Source of the DNA: JAIBJN01 sp963775505
GTDB lineage: Bacteria; Actinomycetota; Thermoleophilia; Gaiellales; Gaiellaceae
Assembly: GCA_963775505.1 (NCBI GenBank)
Contig: CAVZIL010000007.1
Location: 372,001 to 436,000, forward strand
Length of the DNA: 64,000 nt
Reading direction: 5' to 3'
This document shows positions 52,560-61,448 of this stretch, one piece after another. A model generated the notes under the pieces. The model did no database searches and was not told the DNA's origin. It saw nothing but the letters and a program-made list of their open reading frames with translations. A program made the translations under genes and the position numbers. The stretch's first letter is position 1. Every line of letters begins with the position of its first letter.

Positions 52560-53687
52560 CTGAACGGAGCCGACACCGTCGTCGTCGGGGCCGGCATCGC
52601 CGGCTGCGCGGCGGCGCGTCTCCTCGCGGAGGCCGGCGAGAGCGTCCTCGTCGTCGACCGGGCCGGGATCGGCGCCGGGGCCTCCGGGCGGAACGGCGGC
52701 TTTCTCTTCCGACAGCCCGCAGCCTGGATCGGGGAGCTCCTCGACGAGGCGATCAACTGGTACCGGGAGCTCGAGGCCGACGGCCCGGTCGGGCTCGACC
52801 TGAGCGAGTGGCCGATGCTCCTGGTCGCGGTCGAGGAGTCCGAGCTGGCGCACGCGCGCGCGTACGCCGAGGCGGTCGGCGGGCAGGAGGTCGACCTCGG
52901 GGAGGAGCCGTGGCTGGCCGACGATCTCGCCGGCGGCTTCGTCGTCGAGGGCGGCGTGACCCTCGACGCGATGGGCGCGACGACGGCCGCGGCCGAGGCG
53001 GCCCGGCGCGCCGGGGTGCGCTTCTCGCTCGGCAGCGAGGCGAAGCGCATCCAGGTCGAGGGCAACAGGGTCGCGGGTGTGGCCACGGACGGCGGCGTCG
53101 TCTCCTGCGGGCGCGTCGTCGTCGCCGCCGGGCCGCGGCTCCGCTTCCTCCTGCGCACGGCCGGTGCCGATCTACCCGTCTCGTCCTCCCGGGGGTGGCT
53201 GCTGGAGACCGGCAGGGTCGATCCGCCGCCGCCGTACGCGATCGAGCAGGCCGCCTGGCCGGAGCAGGAGGAGATGGGCCCCCTGCTCGCCGATCCGACG
53301 CTCGGTGAGGTCGCCGAAGGCGCCACGGAGGAGCCCGGTCTCGTCTCACTGCTCCTCGGCGGTCGCCCGGCGGGGCACTGCCTCATCGGGACCTCGCTGG
53401 GACGCTCGCTGCTCGAGGAGCCGGAAGGCCCGGAGACCGTCCGGCGGCTCGCCGAGCGCGCCGTCCGCGTGGCGCCGCATCTCGCGGGGGTGCCGGTCGT
53501 CGCCTCGTGGTCGGGACGGCGGGCAATGACCCCCGACGGCCTCCCGGTCGTCGGGCCGGTGGGCGGCATCGAGGGCCTCGAGGTGATCGGCGGCCTCTCC
53601 TCGATCGGGATGATCACGGCGCCGGGCATCGCGCGCCGGCTCGCAGAGGGTGATCCCGGCCCGTTCGCCGCGGAACGGCTGGCGTGA
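52560..53687 (+). CDS. FAD-dependent (DAO-family) amino-acid or amine oxidoreductase
   Basis: About 375 residues. The FAD Rossmann motif VVVGAGIAGCAAARLLAEAGESVLVVD starts eight residues after the proposed start. GAGASGRNGGF, VVAAGPRLRFLL and the closing GLPVVGPVGGIEGLEVIGGLSSIGMITAPGIARRLAEG are DAO-family marks. No ATG, GTG or TTG exists upstream within reach, so CTG 52560 behind GGAGGCGCGGAGGCGAGCG is the likely start. Substrate unknown. Confidence 0.83.
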   Translation: MNGADTVVVGAGIAGCAAARLLAEAGESVLVVDRAGIGAGASGRNGGFLFRQPAAWIGELLDEAINWYRELEADGPVGLDLSEWPMLLVAVEESELAHARAYAEAVGGQEVDLGEEPWLADDLAGGFVVEGGVTLDAMGATTAAAEAARRAGVRFSLGSEAKRIQVEGNRVAGVATDGGVVSCGRVVVAAGPRLRFLLRTAGADLPVSSSRGWLLETGRVDPPPPYAIEQAAWPEQEEMGPLLADPTLGEVAEGATEEPGLVSLLLGGRPAGHCLIGTSLGRSLLEEPEGPETVRRLAERAVRVAPHLAGVPVVASWSGRRAMTPDGLPVVGPVGGIEGLEVIGGLSSIGMITAPGIARRLAEGDPGPFAAERLA

Positions 53688-54613
53688 TCCGACCGTTTCG
53701 CGAGGAGGATTCGGACGCCGTCGCCGCGCTCCTGGACGAGGACGTGGTACCGCACGGGCTGACAGGGGCCGGTGTCCGCCACTGGCTCTCGAGCCAGCCC
53801 GAGCGGGCGCAGGCGCGCTCCTGGGTCGCTCTGGCCGGCGGGTACGTGGTCGGCTGGTCACGCGCCCGGCTCGAGTGGGAGACGAGCGCGGAGCATGTCG
53901 CCGAGCTCTGGGCCTTCGTGCGGTCTGCGGAACGCCGCCGCGGGCTCGGCGCCGAGCTCTACGAGGCCGGCCGGGCGCATCTGACCGATCTCGGCGCGCA
54001 GGCGCTCGAGTCGTGGGCGAGCGACGACGAGGGGGCGCGCTTCCTCGTCTCCCGAGGGTTTCGACCGGTCCGCACCCAGCACGTGCTTCGTCTGGACCTG
54101 GCCCCGGTCGACCTCTCCGATCTCGCCCGGTTGCGAGCTGCGAAGGAAGCGGAGGGGTACTCGCTCGTCCCGCTCGCGGATGTCGCGGACCGGGTCCGGG
54201 AGCTTCACGCACTCGACGCCGCTGCGTCGGCCGACGTTCCCGCCACGTACGCCCTGGACGACTACCGCTACGACGACTGGCTGGAGGAGACGTTCGGCCA
54301 CCCACAGATCTCGCGTGAGGGCAGCATGGTCGTCCTCGCCGGGGACGAGCCCGTCTCGTACGCGCTGCTGCACGTCGCTCCGCGGTCGCGCCTCGCCGCG
54401 AACGAGATGACCGGCACGCGGGCGGATCGTCGCCGTCGCGGGCTCGCCCGGCTGGCGAAGCTGGCCACGATCGCCTGGGCGCGGGAGAACGGGTTCGCCG
54501 CGATCCTGACCTCGACCGACGGCGAGAACGCTCCCATGCTCGCCTTGAACGAGAGCCTCGGCTACCGGTCCGTCGCCACCGAGACCCAGTACCTGCTGGA
54601 CGATCTACGATAG
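53684..54613 (+). CDS. Tandem GNAT acetyltransferase
   Basis: A 309-residue protein with two GNAT domains. The first (1-145) shows VRSAERRRGLGAELYEAGRAHLTDLG and SRGFRPV. The second (165-309) shows TGTRADRRRRGLARLAKLATIAWARENGFAAILTSTDGENAPMLALNESLGYRSV. The RRRGL(G/A) acetyl-CoA loop is complete in both. The start overlaps the oxidoreductase stop as GTGA. Substrate unknown. Confidence 0.88.
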   Translation: MIRPFREEDSDAVAALLDEDVVPHGLTGAGVRHWLSSQPERAQARSWVALAGGYVVGWSRARLEWETSAEHVAELWAFVRSAERRRGLGAELYEAGRAHLTDLGAQALESWASDDEGARFLVSRGFRPVRTQHVLRLDLAPVDLSDLARLRAAKEAEGYSLVPLADVADRVRELHALDAAASADVPATYALDDYRYDDWLEETFGHPQISREGSMVVLAGDEPVSYALLHVAPRSRLAANEMTGTRADRRRRGLARLAKLATIAWARENGFAAILTSTDGENAPMLALNESLGYRSVATETQYLLDDLR

Positions 54614-54664
54614 GCGCCGTGGACCCGCTCGACGGAGCCGATCGAGGGCGCCGACCGCCGCGAG

Positions 54665-54997
54665 GTGGGCGGAGCGGTCGTCGAGATCGTCAAGGCGGGA
54701 AACGGCCGTGTGAAGCGTGCCGTCTATCCGCCCGGCTTCCGCTGGTCGACGCACATGCGCCCGACCGTCCGCAGCGAGCTCTGCCAGCACGCCCACATCG
54801 GCTTTCTCGCCCGAGGTCGCATCCAGGGGGAGTACGAGGACGGCTGCACCTTCGACTTCGCGGCGCCGCAGGTCGTGACCATCGACCCCGGCCACGACGC
54901 CTGGGTGGTCGGCGACGAGGAGGCGGTGCTCATCCAGTTCGACTCCGAAGAGGGAACGGCGCGACGGTTCGGGCTCCCCTCGGAGCACAGCCACTAG
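54665..54997 (+). CDS. Cupin-fold protein, start uncertain
   Basis: A cupin pattern is clear: VKRAVYPPGFRWSTHM, CQHAHIGFLARGRIQGEYEDG and VVTIDPGHDAWVVGDEEAVLIQFD. The first usable start in frame is GTG 54665, giving 110 residues. Family-like sequence extends upstream to the GNAT stop (WTRSTEPIEGADRREV) with no start codon, so the true 5' end may be missing or shifted by an indel. Its stop codon lies inside an inverted-repeat element. Confidence 0.7.
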   Translation: MGGAVVEIVKAGNGRVKRAVYPPGFRWSTHMRPTVRSELCQHAHIGFLARGRIQGEYEDGCTFDFAAPQVVTIDPGHDAWVVGDEEAVLIQFDSEEGTARRFGLPSEHSH

Positions 54998-55073
54998 TGC
55001 CCCTTCAGGTAATGCTGCCCAGCTTCTGCGTCGCGGGGCAGGAGCGGGCGTGTATTGCCTGACGAGGCACTAG
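54994..55073. repeat. MITE-like 80-bp imperfect palindrome
   Basis: The outer 8 bp are perfect (CTAGTGCC with GGCACTAG), and the 20-bp arms agree at 17 positions. The arms continue inward with CTGCCC and GGGCAG. The element fills nearly the whole gap between the cupin and DedA genes, supplies the cupin stop codon, and encodes nothing. Confidence 0.6.
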
Positions 55074-55086
55074 CCTTCGCTGAGCC

Positions 55087-55686
55087 TTGTTCGAGTCGCT
55101 GACCGAGTACGTCTCGGGCTCACCGTGGACCTACGTCTTCCTCTTCGTCATCTCGGCGCTCGACGCGATCATCCCCCTCGTGCCCAGCGAGACGTCGGTG
55201 ATCCTGGCCGGCGTCCTTGCCTCGACCGGCGACCTGAACCTGTTCCTGGTCATCCTCTTCGCCGCGGCCGGGGCGATCGCCGGCGACAACGCCTCCTACT
55301 GGATCGGCCGCACCGTCGGCCACCGCTTCGTCGACCGGTTCTTCAGGGGCGAGCGGCGCAAACAGGTGGAGTGGGCGCACCGCCAGGTCGAGGAACGGGG
55401 CGGCTACCTGATCATCATCGGCCGCTTCATTCCCGGCGGCCGGATCGTGGTCACGCTCTCGTGCGGGATGCTGGAGATGCCCTGGCGCCGTTTCATCTCC
55501 TTCGACGTGGTCGCCGGGCTGATCTGGGGCACCTACGCGGCCATGCTCGGCTACGTGGGCGGCAGCACCTTCGAGGAGGATCCCCTCAAGGGCTTCCTGC
55601 TCGCCTTCGTCGTCGCGCTCGGCGTTGCCGGCGTGATCGAGGCGTATCGGTGGTATCGGAGGCGCCGTGCCGTCGCTGACAGCTGA
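55087..55686 (+). CDS. DedA-family membrane protein
   Basis: A 199-residue protein. The family hallmarks are ALDAIIPLVPSETSVILAGVLA, GAIAGDNASYWIGRTVGHRF, the basic FIPGGRIVVTLSCGMLEMPWRRF and GLIWGTYAAMLGYVGG. DedA proteins recycle lipid carriers across the membrane by proton motive force. TTG 55087 is the start; a later ATG would cut the conserved N-terminus. Its end overlaps the next gene by 20 nt. Confidence 0.9.
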   Translation: MFESLTEYVSGSPWTYVFLFVISALDAIIPLVPSETSVILAGVLASTGDLNLFLVILFAAAGAIAGDNASYWIGRTVGHRFVDRFFRGERRKQVEWAHRQVEERGGYLIIIGRFIPGGRIVVTLSCGMLEMPWRRFISFDVVAGLIWGTYAAMLGYVGGSTFEEDPLKGFLLAFVVALGVAGVIEAYRWYRRRRAVADS

Positions 55687-56860
55687 CCTCGAGGCGGCCG
55701 CGCGGATCGGCGCCGACGAGCGTGGGGGCGTCAGCCGGTTCGCGTGGACGCCCGAGCTGGCCGAGGCGAACGCCTGGCTGGCGGAGCGCCTGGCCGAGCT
55801 CGGGCTCGCGGTCGAGCTCGATCCTGCCGGAAACGTCATCGGCCGCTGGGAGGCGGGGGAGGGGAAGGCGGTGCTCCTCGGCTCCCACCTCGACACGGTG
55901 CCCTGCGGCGGGCGCTACGACGGCGCGCTCGGCGTGCTCGCGGCGCTCGACGTCGTCCGGCGGTTGAAGGCCGAGGGAGTCGAGCCGGCAAGGCCGATCT
56001 GGGTCGTCTCCTTCAACGACGAGGAGGGAGCGCGCTTCCAGACGGGGATGCTCGGAAGCCGGGCGTTCTGCGGCGACTGCGAGCTGGAGGACTGGGGCCG
56101 CCGCGGCGTCGCCGAGGCGATGGCCGAGGCAGGCTTCGACTTCGACCGCCTCCCGGACGCGCGCCGGGCGGAGGAGGTCGGCGCGTATCTCGAGCTGCAC
56201 ATCGAGCAGGGCCCGGTGCTGGAGCGCGCCCGCGTCGACCTCGGCGTCGTCACGGCGATCACGGGCATGCTCGGCTTCCGCGCACGCTTCCTGGGCGAGG
56301 CCAACCACGCCGGGACGACGCCGATGGAGCTCCGCCGCGACGCGCTCGCCGGCGCTGCGCGCGCAGTCCTCGCCCTACGGGAAGAGGCGCGCTCCCGCGA
56401 CGACATGACCGCCAACGTCGGCGTGATCTCGGCGGAGCCAGGAGGGTTCAACGTCGTCCCGGGCGCCGCAGAGATGACGATCGACGTCCGCACTCCGACG
56501 TCCGAAGGGTTCACGCGCCTGGAGCCGTTCGTGCGCGAGACTCTCCAGCGCATTGCCGTCGAGGAGGGGCTGGGGCTGGAGCTCCGCGAGACGCACCGGA
56601 AGAAGCCGGTGGCGCTCGACCCCGAGCTGCAGGACCGGCTGGAGGAGGCGGCGCGGGAGGAAGGGGCGACGACCCTCCGCCTCGCGAGCGGAGCCGGCCA
56701 CGACGCGATGGTGCTGGCGCACCACGCTCCGGCCGCCATGCTCTTCGTGCCGAGCCGCGGCGGCCTCAGCCACACGCCGGACGAGTTTTCGTCCCCCGAG
56801 CACTGCGAGCTGGGCGCCCGCGTGCTCGCCCGGACGGTGCGGCAGCTCGTGAGCCCGTAG
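55667..56860 (+). CDS. M20-family Zn-dependent amidohydrolase (allantoate/N-carbamoyl-amino-acid type)
   Basis: A 397-residue protein. Metal-binding motifs are LLGSHLDTVPCGGRYDGALGVLAAL, VVSFNDEEGARFQTGMLGSRAF, ELHIEQGPVLER, HAGTTPMELRRDALAGAARA and a C-terminal ASGAGHDAM. IEQGP and GTTPM are typical of allantoate amidohydrolase, beta-ureidopropionase and N-carbamoyl-L-amino-acid hydrolase. Its exact substrate is unclear, as no purine or hydantoin genes are near. Confidence 0.9.
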   Translation: MPSLTADLEAAARIGADERGGVSRFAWTPELAEANAWLAERLAELGLAVELDPAGNVIGRWEAGEGKAVLLGSHLDTVPCGGRYDGALGVLAALDVVRRLKAEGVEPARPIWVVSFNDEEGARFQTGMLGSRAFCGDCELEDWGRRGVAEAMAEAGFDFDRLPDARRAEEVGAYLELHIEQGPVLERARVDLGVVTAITGMLGFRARFLGEANHAGTTPMELRRDALAGAARAVLALREEARSRDDMTANVGVISAEPGGFNVVPGAAEMTIDVRTPTSEGFTRLEPFVRETLQRIAVEEGLGLELRETHRKKPVALDPELQDRLEEAAREEGATTLRLASGAGHDAMVLAHHAPAAMLFVPSRGGLSHTPDEFSSPEHCELGARVLARTVRQLVSP

Positions 56861-56881
56861 CAGACGTCGCGCGGGTCCGTC

Positions 56882-58048
56882 ATGATCCGCGCCGTGAGCC
56901 CGCGCACGCGCACGATCCTCGCCTGGGTGCTGTTCGTGCTCGGCACGCTGGTCATCCTCGTCGGCTCGCTCGCCGTCTGGGTGAAGCGCCAGGCACTGGA
57001 CACGGAAGCCTGGGTCGAGACGAGCACGAATCTCCTCGAGAACGACGAGGTGCGCGAGGCACTGTCCGTCTACATCGTCGACCAGCTGTACGCGAACGCC
57101 GAGCCGCAAGAGGTGCTGGAGGCGCAGCTTCCGGAAAACCTTCAGGGCCTCGCCGGGCCGATTGCGGGAGCGCTCCGCCAGCCGGCCGTCGAAGGAGTCG
57201 ACAGGTTCCTCCAGCGTCCGCGTGTCCAGGCCGCGTGGGAGGAGATCAACCGGGCTACGCACCGGGAGCTGATGGCCGTCCTCAATGACGAGACCCGCGG
57301 GAACATCACGACGGGCGAGGGGACGGTCACCCTGCACCTGCGGACGCTTGTCGTCAACATCGGCACGGAGCTCGGCTTCGGCGAGCAGCTCGATGCGCGG
57401 CTGCCGCCCGACGCCGGCGGGATCGTCATCCTCCAGTCCGACCAGCTCGAGGCTGCTCAGACCGGCGTGAAGGCGATCAAGTGGATGAGCTGGCTGGTCA
57501 TCCTGATCGCGTTCGCCTGTTGGGCGGGCGCCATCTGGCTCGCGAGCGGCCGCCGCTCGATGCTCCGCAACATCGGCGCGGCGCTTCTGGTCGTTGGCAT
57601 CCTGCTGCTCGTCATCCGGCGCGCGGTCGGGAACTACATCGTGGACGCGCTCACGTCGGGCGAATCCCTGCGCGGTGCGGTCGACTCGACCTGGCTCATC
57701 GGCACGAGCCTCCTTCGGACGATTGGCTGGGCGCTGATCGTCTACGGCCTCGTCATCCTGGTCGGGACGTGGCTCGCCGGCCCGTCGCGCTACGCGTTCC
57801 GCGCGCGCCAGGCGATCGGGCCGACCCTGCGCGACCGCCCCGGGCTGGCGTGGGGCGTCCTCGCCGTCGTCTACCTCCTGCTCGTCCTCTGGGCTCCGGT
57901 GCCAGCGCTCAGCAGCTGGGTCGGCGTGCTCATCCTCGGTGCGCTGGTCGCGCTCGGATTCGAGGCGTTCCGTCGCGTCGCCGTCGGCGAGCTCGGGCCG
58001 GGCGACACGTCGCCGCCGCCGGGCGCGCCGACCGCGCCCGCTGCCTGA
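56882..58048 (+). CDS. Membrane protein of unknown function with a large extracytoplasmic domain
   Basis: A 388-residue protein. An N-terminal helix (LAWVLFVLGTLVILVGSLAVWV) is followed by a soluble region of about 170 residues (VREALSVYIVDQLYANAEPQEVLEAQLPENL and RATHRELMAVLNDE). At least four more helices follow from residue 205, then a Pro-rich tail. This architecture is common in actinobacteria. No enzyme motif is seen. Confidence 0.8.
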   Translation: MIRAVSPRTRTILAWVLFVLGTLVILVGSLAVWVKRQALDTEAWVETSTNLLENDEVREALSVYIVDQLYANAEPQEVLEAQLPENLQGLAGPIAGALRQPAVEGVDRFLQRPRVQAAWEEINRATHRELMAVLNDETRGNITTGEGTVTLHLRTLVVNIGTELGFGEQLDARLPPDAGGIVILQSDQLEAAQTGVKAIKWMSWLVILIAFACWAGAIWLASGRRSMLRNIGAALLVVGILLLVIRRAVGNYIVDALTSGESLRGAVDSTWLIGTSLLRTIGWALIVYGLVILVGTWLAGPSRYAFRARQAIGPTLRDRPGLAWGVLAVVYLLLVLWAPVPALSSWVGVLILGALVALGFEAFRRVAVGELGPGDTSPPPGAPTAPAA

Positions 58049-58057
58049 ACCGCCGGC

Positions 58058-58228
58058 TCAGTGGCCGCAGCGGCAGACCTGCTCGCCCAGGTAGCGGCGC
58101 TCGAGCTTCATCCCGCACGTGCTGCACGTGGGCGGAAGCACCTGCGCATAGACGAGCACGGCGCGGGCCACGACTCCCCACGCGAGGAAGCAGAGAAGCG
58201 CGAAGGAGAGCGGCACGTCCCACGGCAT
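58058..58228 (-). CDS. 56-residue membrane-anchored zinc-ribbon protein
   Basis: ATG 58228 begins MPWDVPLSFALLCFLAWGVV, one membrane helix. A C-terminal ribbon follows (PTCSTCGMKLERRYLGEQVCRCGH) with four cysteines in CxxC...CxC arrangement. Divergent from the next gene and convergent with the previous one. No family name recognised. Confidence 0.6.
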   Translation of the reverse strand: MPWDVPLSFALLCFLAWGVVARAVLVYAQVLPPTCSTCGMKLERRYLGEQVCRCGH

Positions 58229-58277
58229 GCATCTCGTATCGGACGCGACCCTTCCTCGCCTTAGACCCACCACTACA

Positions 58278-58529
58278 ATGAGTGGCGTGGGGTGGATCGC
58301 GATCGGGCTCCTCGTCGCCGCCGTCCTCGTGGTCATTGGGGCGGAGTGGCCGAGGCTGTCCGAGCGCATCGGTGCCGACGCGTGGGCGGCGCGCTCCCGG
58401 AGGCGCCGGAAGGAGAAGCTGACGCTCATCCCCGGCGAGGATGCCGACGACGAGTTCGTGAAGAGCGTCGAGCGCGATCTCGCCGACCTGCCCGTCCTGG
58501 ACGAGCACGAAGACCGGCCCCGGCGCTAG
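58278..58529 (+). CDS. Small single-helix membrane protein
   Basis: An 83-residue protein. The N-terminal helix (WIAIGLLVAAVLVVIGAEWP) is followed by a basic region (ARSRRRRKEK) and an acidic tail. ATG 58278 is preferred because the frame upstream overlaps the divergent zinc-ribbon gene. Unknown function; located just before tRNA-Leu. Confidence 0.65.
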   Translation: MSGVGWIAIGLLVAAVLVVIGAEWPRLSERIGADAWAARSRRRRKEKLTLIPGEDADDEFVKSVERDLADLPVLDEHEDRPRR

Positions 58530-58562
58530 GAGCGCCGCCCTCGGGCTACACTTGGTCTCCGC

Positions 58563-58646
58563 GCGGATGTGGCGGAATTGGTAGACGCGCACGGTTCAGG
58601 TCCGTGTGGGCGCAAGCCCGTGGAGGTTCAAGTCCTCTCATCCGCA
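58563..58646 (+). tRNA. tRNA-Leu, anticodon CAG
   Basis: An 84-nt class II tRNA. The acceptor arms GCGGATG (58563-58569) and CATCCGC (58639-58645) pair fully, with discriminator A at 58646. The anticodon stem CACGG/CCGTG holds loop TTCAGGT, giving CAG. A long variable arm and TTCAAGT T-loop are present. The CCA end is not encoded. Confidence 0.95.
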
Positions 58647-58820
58647 TCAGGCTTGTCGGCAGGGGTTCCGGAGCCTTCGTCCCGAACCCAATGTCCGATC
58701 TCTGCCCAAACCGTTGAGAGCGACATCGGCGCAGAGGCAGCAAGCCGAATCCTTGAAGACGCGGCTACTCAGGAGTAGGCTCGCCCGACTTCGTTACTGC
58801 GGCTACGAGGAGGGATTGCA

Positions 58821-59252
58821 ATGAGGCACGGGCTGACGCGGCGCAAAGCCGTCGTCGCGCTCGCGGTTTCGCTGTTCGCGGTGGCGGTTGGGGCGACCGC
58901 GAGCCCGGCGGCGGCTGCCCCGATGTGCGGGCGGTTTGAGGCGACGATCGTCGGGACGAGCGGGGCGGATCAACTCGTCGGCACCGCGGGTGACGACGTC
59001 ATCGTTGCGCGCGGTGGCGATGACCGGATTGAGGGGCGCGGCGGGAACGACCTCATCTGCGCTGGGCGGGGCGACGACCAGGTTTTCGGCCGACGCGGTA
59101 ACGATGTCGTCTACGCTCACGAAGGCGACGACCGGCTCTTCGGCGGCCGCGGCGACGACGGCCTCGCCGGAGGTCCCGGCTTCGACCGTGGGAGCGGCGG
59201 GCCCGGTGCCGACCTGTGCAGGCTTGAACTCGCGCGTCGTTGCGAGGGCTAA
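58821..59252 (+). CDS. Secreted RTX/haemolysin-type calcium-binding repeat protein
   Basis: A 143-residue protein. An N-terminal signal peptide (basic start, then AVVALAVSLFAVAVGATASPAAAA) precedes about seven GGxGxD-type nonapeptides: GTSGADQLVG, GTAGDDVIVA, RGGDDRIEG, RGGNDLICA and similar. Family knowledge: each repeat turn binds calcium and forms a beta-roll. Cysteine pairs suggest a disulfide. GAGGAGGG precedes the ATG. Confidence 0.85.
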   Translation: MRHGLTRRKAVVALAVSLFAVAVGATASPAAAAPMCGRFEATIVGTSGADQLVGTAGDDVIVARGGDDRIEGRGGNDLICAGRGDDQVFGRRGNDVVYAHEGDDRLFGGRGDDGLAGGPGFDRGSGGPGADLCRLELARRCEG

Positions 59253-59601
59253 GCGATGACGGGCGAGGCTGACGAAGTCGAGCCCGGCGGCTGCGGGCGA
59301 GCGCGATCGTAGCCCGCGCTTAGGCCCTCCTAAGGAGCGCCTCGCTCGCCCGCTCCAGGCCGCGCCGGCACCTCGAACGAAGTGACGCCGGGTGGCCCAA
59401 CATGAACGCACCGTCACCCGGCGCAACACCCGCACACGAGTTGAGTAGACCTCTCTCGCTCGACCCGCGCGGACGGACGAGCTCGGAGACGGCGCAGGCG
59501 TTGCCGCCGCTTGCGACCGCGCGCAGCGCATGCGAGCATCGCGGTACGGCGGGCGGTGCTCCTCCGTGACGGTCGAGCAGCTCGATTTCTAGGAGGGGAA
59601 G
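59253..59601. other. 349-nt intergenic stretch with hairpins, no gene seen
   Basis: No frame with a credible start and family pattern. Two inverted repeats are visible. One is near 59320-59345 (TTAGG with CCTAA flanked by GCGC), likely ending the RTX transcript. The other is GCCGGGTG with CACCCGGC (about 59387-59423). AGGAGGGG right before 59602 belongs to the amine oxidase gene. Confidence 0.5.
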
Positions 59602-60921
59602 ATGACTCAGAGCAGGTCATACGACGCGATCGTCATCGGAGCTGGGATCGCGGGTCTCACGGCGGCACGCGATCTCCGAGAGGCCGGACTGTCGGTCGTC
59701 GTTCTCGAGGCGAGGGACCGGCTCGGAGGCCGGACGTGGTACCGGCCTTTCGCAGGAACCGACCAGAAGGTCGAGATCGGCGGGACCTGGTTCGTCCAGC
59801 GCTACCAGCCGCATATCACGGCGGAGATCGGCCGGTACGGGCTGGCCGTGGCAGAGAGCCCGGCCGGGGAGTCGTTCCGGACGGAGGTCGGCGGGGAGCT
59901 GCGCACCGGGTACGCGCCGGTTCCGCTCGAGCAGATGGCGGATCTCGAGCGGGCGTTGTACGAGGTGATGCACGCGGCCCGGCGGCTCGAGTTCGGAACG
60001 GCGCTCGACACCCAGCCGCTCGCCGACCTGGACATCCCGTTCTCGGCGTTTGTCGAACGGCTCGAGCTCCCTCGCGCAACGCACGAGTACCTCCTCGCCT
60101 GGCCCGGGTTCTACTTCGGCTGCCACCCGTCCGAGGTCTCGGCCCTGCACGTGCTCTCCTTCGTCTCGGGCTTCGGGAACAGCGTCTGGGCCTTGTTCGC
60201 GGCCGTCAGCGAGAAGTTCGAAAAGGGCACCGCGTGCTTCATCGACGCACTCGCCGCCGACGCCGACGCCGAGATCCAGCTGTCCACCCCTGTGGCGCGG
60301 ATCGAGCGAGACGCGGACGCGGTCACGGTGACGACGCGCAGCGGCGACGCGGTGAGCGCGGCTGCTGCCGTCGTGGCGGTGCCGCTGAACACGTGGCACG
60401 ACATCGACTTTGCTCCGGCGCTCTCGGAGCCGAAGCAGCAGGCCGCGGCAGAGGGGCACACCGGTCACGCGTCCAAGATCTGGGCGCTCGTCGAGAACGC
60501 TCCGGACAACGTCTTCGGAGTCGGTTGGGGTGGAGGCCTGAACTGGGTCTCGACCCAGAACGTCCTCTCCGAGGGCAGCTTGCTGGTCGGCTTCGGGATC
60601 GGGCCGGAGATGCTCGACGTGACGAGCCCTGACGACATCCGGCGGGCGATCGAGCGCTTCCTGCCGGACGCACGCGTTGTCGCAACGGACACGCACGACT
60701 GGAACGCCGACGAGTTCTCGCAGGGCACGTGGATGTCGTACCGGCCGGGGCAGGTCATGCGCTTCCCCTCGGCGTTCCAGGAGCCCGAAGGGCGGGTGTC
60801 GTTCGCGGGCTCGGATCTCGCCCTCGGCTGGGCCGGCTGGATGGACGGTGCGGTCGAGACGGGCGCCCGCGCCGCCCGCCAGGCGATCGCCGCCGCCGGG
60901 GCAGCCGTCGTCTCGCAGTGA
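59602..60921 (+). CDS. FAD-dependent flavin amine oxidase
   Basis: A 439-residue protein. The FAD motif AIVIGAGIAGLTAARDLREAGLSVVVLEARDRLGGRT is textbook for monoamine oxidases. IGGTWFVQRYQP, VVAVPLNTW, and the C-terminal FAGSDLALGWAGWMDGAVETGARAARQ follow. Substrate not predictable. The strong AGGAGGGG ribosome site fixes ATG 59602. Confidence 0.92.
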   Translation: MTQSRSYDAIVIGAGIAGLTAARDLREAGLSVVVLEARDRLGGRTWYRPFAGTDQKVEIGGTWFVQRYQPHITAEIGRYGLAVAESPAGESFRTEVGGELRTGYAPVPLEQMADLERALYEVMHAARRLEFGTALDTQPLADLDIPFSAFVERLELPRATHEYLLAWPGFYFGCHPSEVSALHVLSFVSGFGNSVWALFAAVSEKFEKGTACFIDALAADADAEIQLSTPVARIERDADAVTVTTRSGDAVSAAAAVVAVPLNTWHDIDFAPALSEPKQQAAAEGHTGHASKIWALVENAPDNVFGVGWGGGLNWVSTQNVLSEGSLLVGFGIGPEMLDVTSPDDIRRAIERFLPDARVVATDTHDWNADEFSQGTWMSYRPGQVMRFPSAFQEPEGRVSFAGSDLALGWAGWMDGAVETGARAARQAIAAAGAAVVSQ

Positions 60922-60956
60922 AAGCGTCGGGTCCACGTTCCACCTAGAGTGAGGGC

Positions 60957-61391
60957 GTGGCGGCGACGTTCGAGCAGACACGCCTGCGGCGGCTCGGAAA
61001 CCGGCTGATCGCCCCGCTCGCCCGGCTCGGGCTTGCGGGCAGGCGGACGCACGTGCTCACCGTGACTGGGCGCAAGAGCGGCCGCCGCTACTCGACGCCG
61101 GTCCAGCTCGTCTTCCTCGACGGCGAGCGCTGGCTCGTGGCTCCGTACGGAGCCGTTGGGTGGGTGAAGAATGCGCGCGCGGCCGGCGCGGTCGAGCTCA
61201 CACGGGCGCGCCGGACTGAGCGAGTTCGGATCGAGGAGGTCGGGCCCGACGAGGCGGCGCCGGTGCTGCGCGAGTACGTCCGCGACACGTCGATCGTGAG
61301 ACCGTTCTTCGACGCCGGGCCGGAGGCGCCGCTCGAGGCTTTCGCGACCGAGGCCTCCCGTCATCCGGTCTTTCGTCTCCCCGCCTCGTGA
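60957..61391 (+). CDS. Ddn-family (DUF385) deazaflavin-dependent nitroreductase-like protein
   Basis: A 144-residue split beta-barrel: LAGRRTHVLTVTGRKSGRRYSTPVQLVFLDGERWLVAPYGAVGWVKNARAAGAVEL. The SGRRYSTP and WVKNxRA motifs bind F420 in Ddn-type enzymes. Suggests the organism makes coenzyme F420, as many actinobacteria do. GTG 60957 start. Confidence 0.9.
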   Translation: MAATFEQTRLRRLGNRLIAPLARLGLAGRRTHVLTVTGRKSGRRYSTPVQLVFLDGERWLVAPYGAVGWVKNARAAGAVELTRARRTERVRIEEVGPDEAAPVLREYVRDTSIVRPFFDAGPEAPLEAFATEASRHPVFRLPAS

Positions 61392-61448
61392 CGCGATCCC
61401 TCGCTGGGCAGGTTGCTTCGATCCCCCGACGTTCTCGGTGTTGGGCCG

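Noticed and set aside
58647..58820. Further tRNA or small gene after tRNA-Leu
   Set aside because: Only weak inverted segments and short frames are present; nothing meets tRNA structure or coding criteria.
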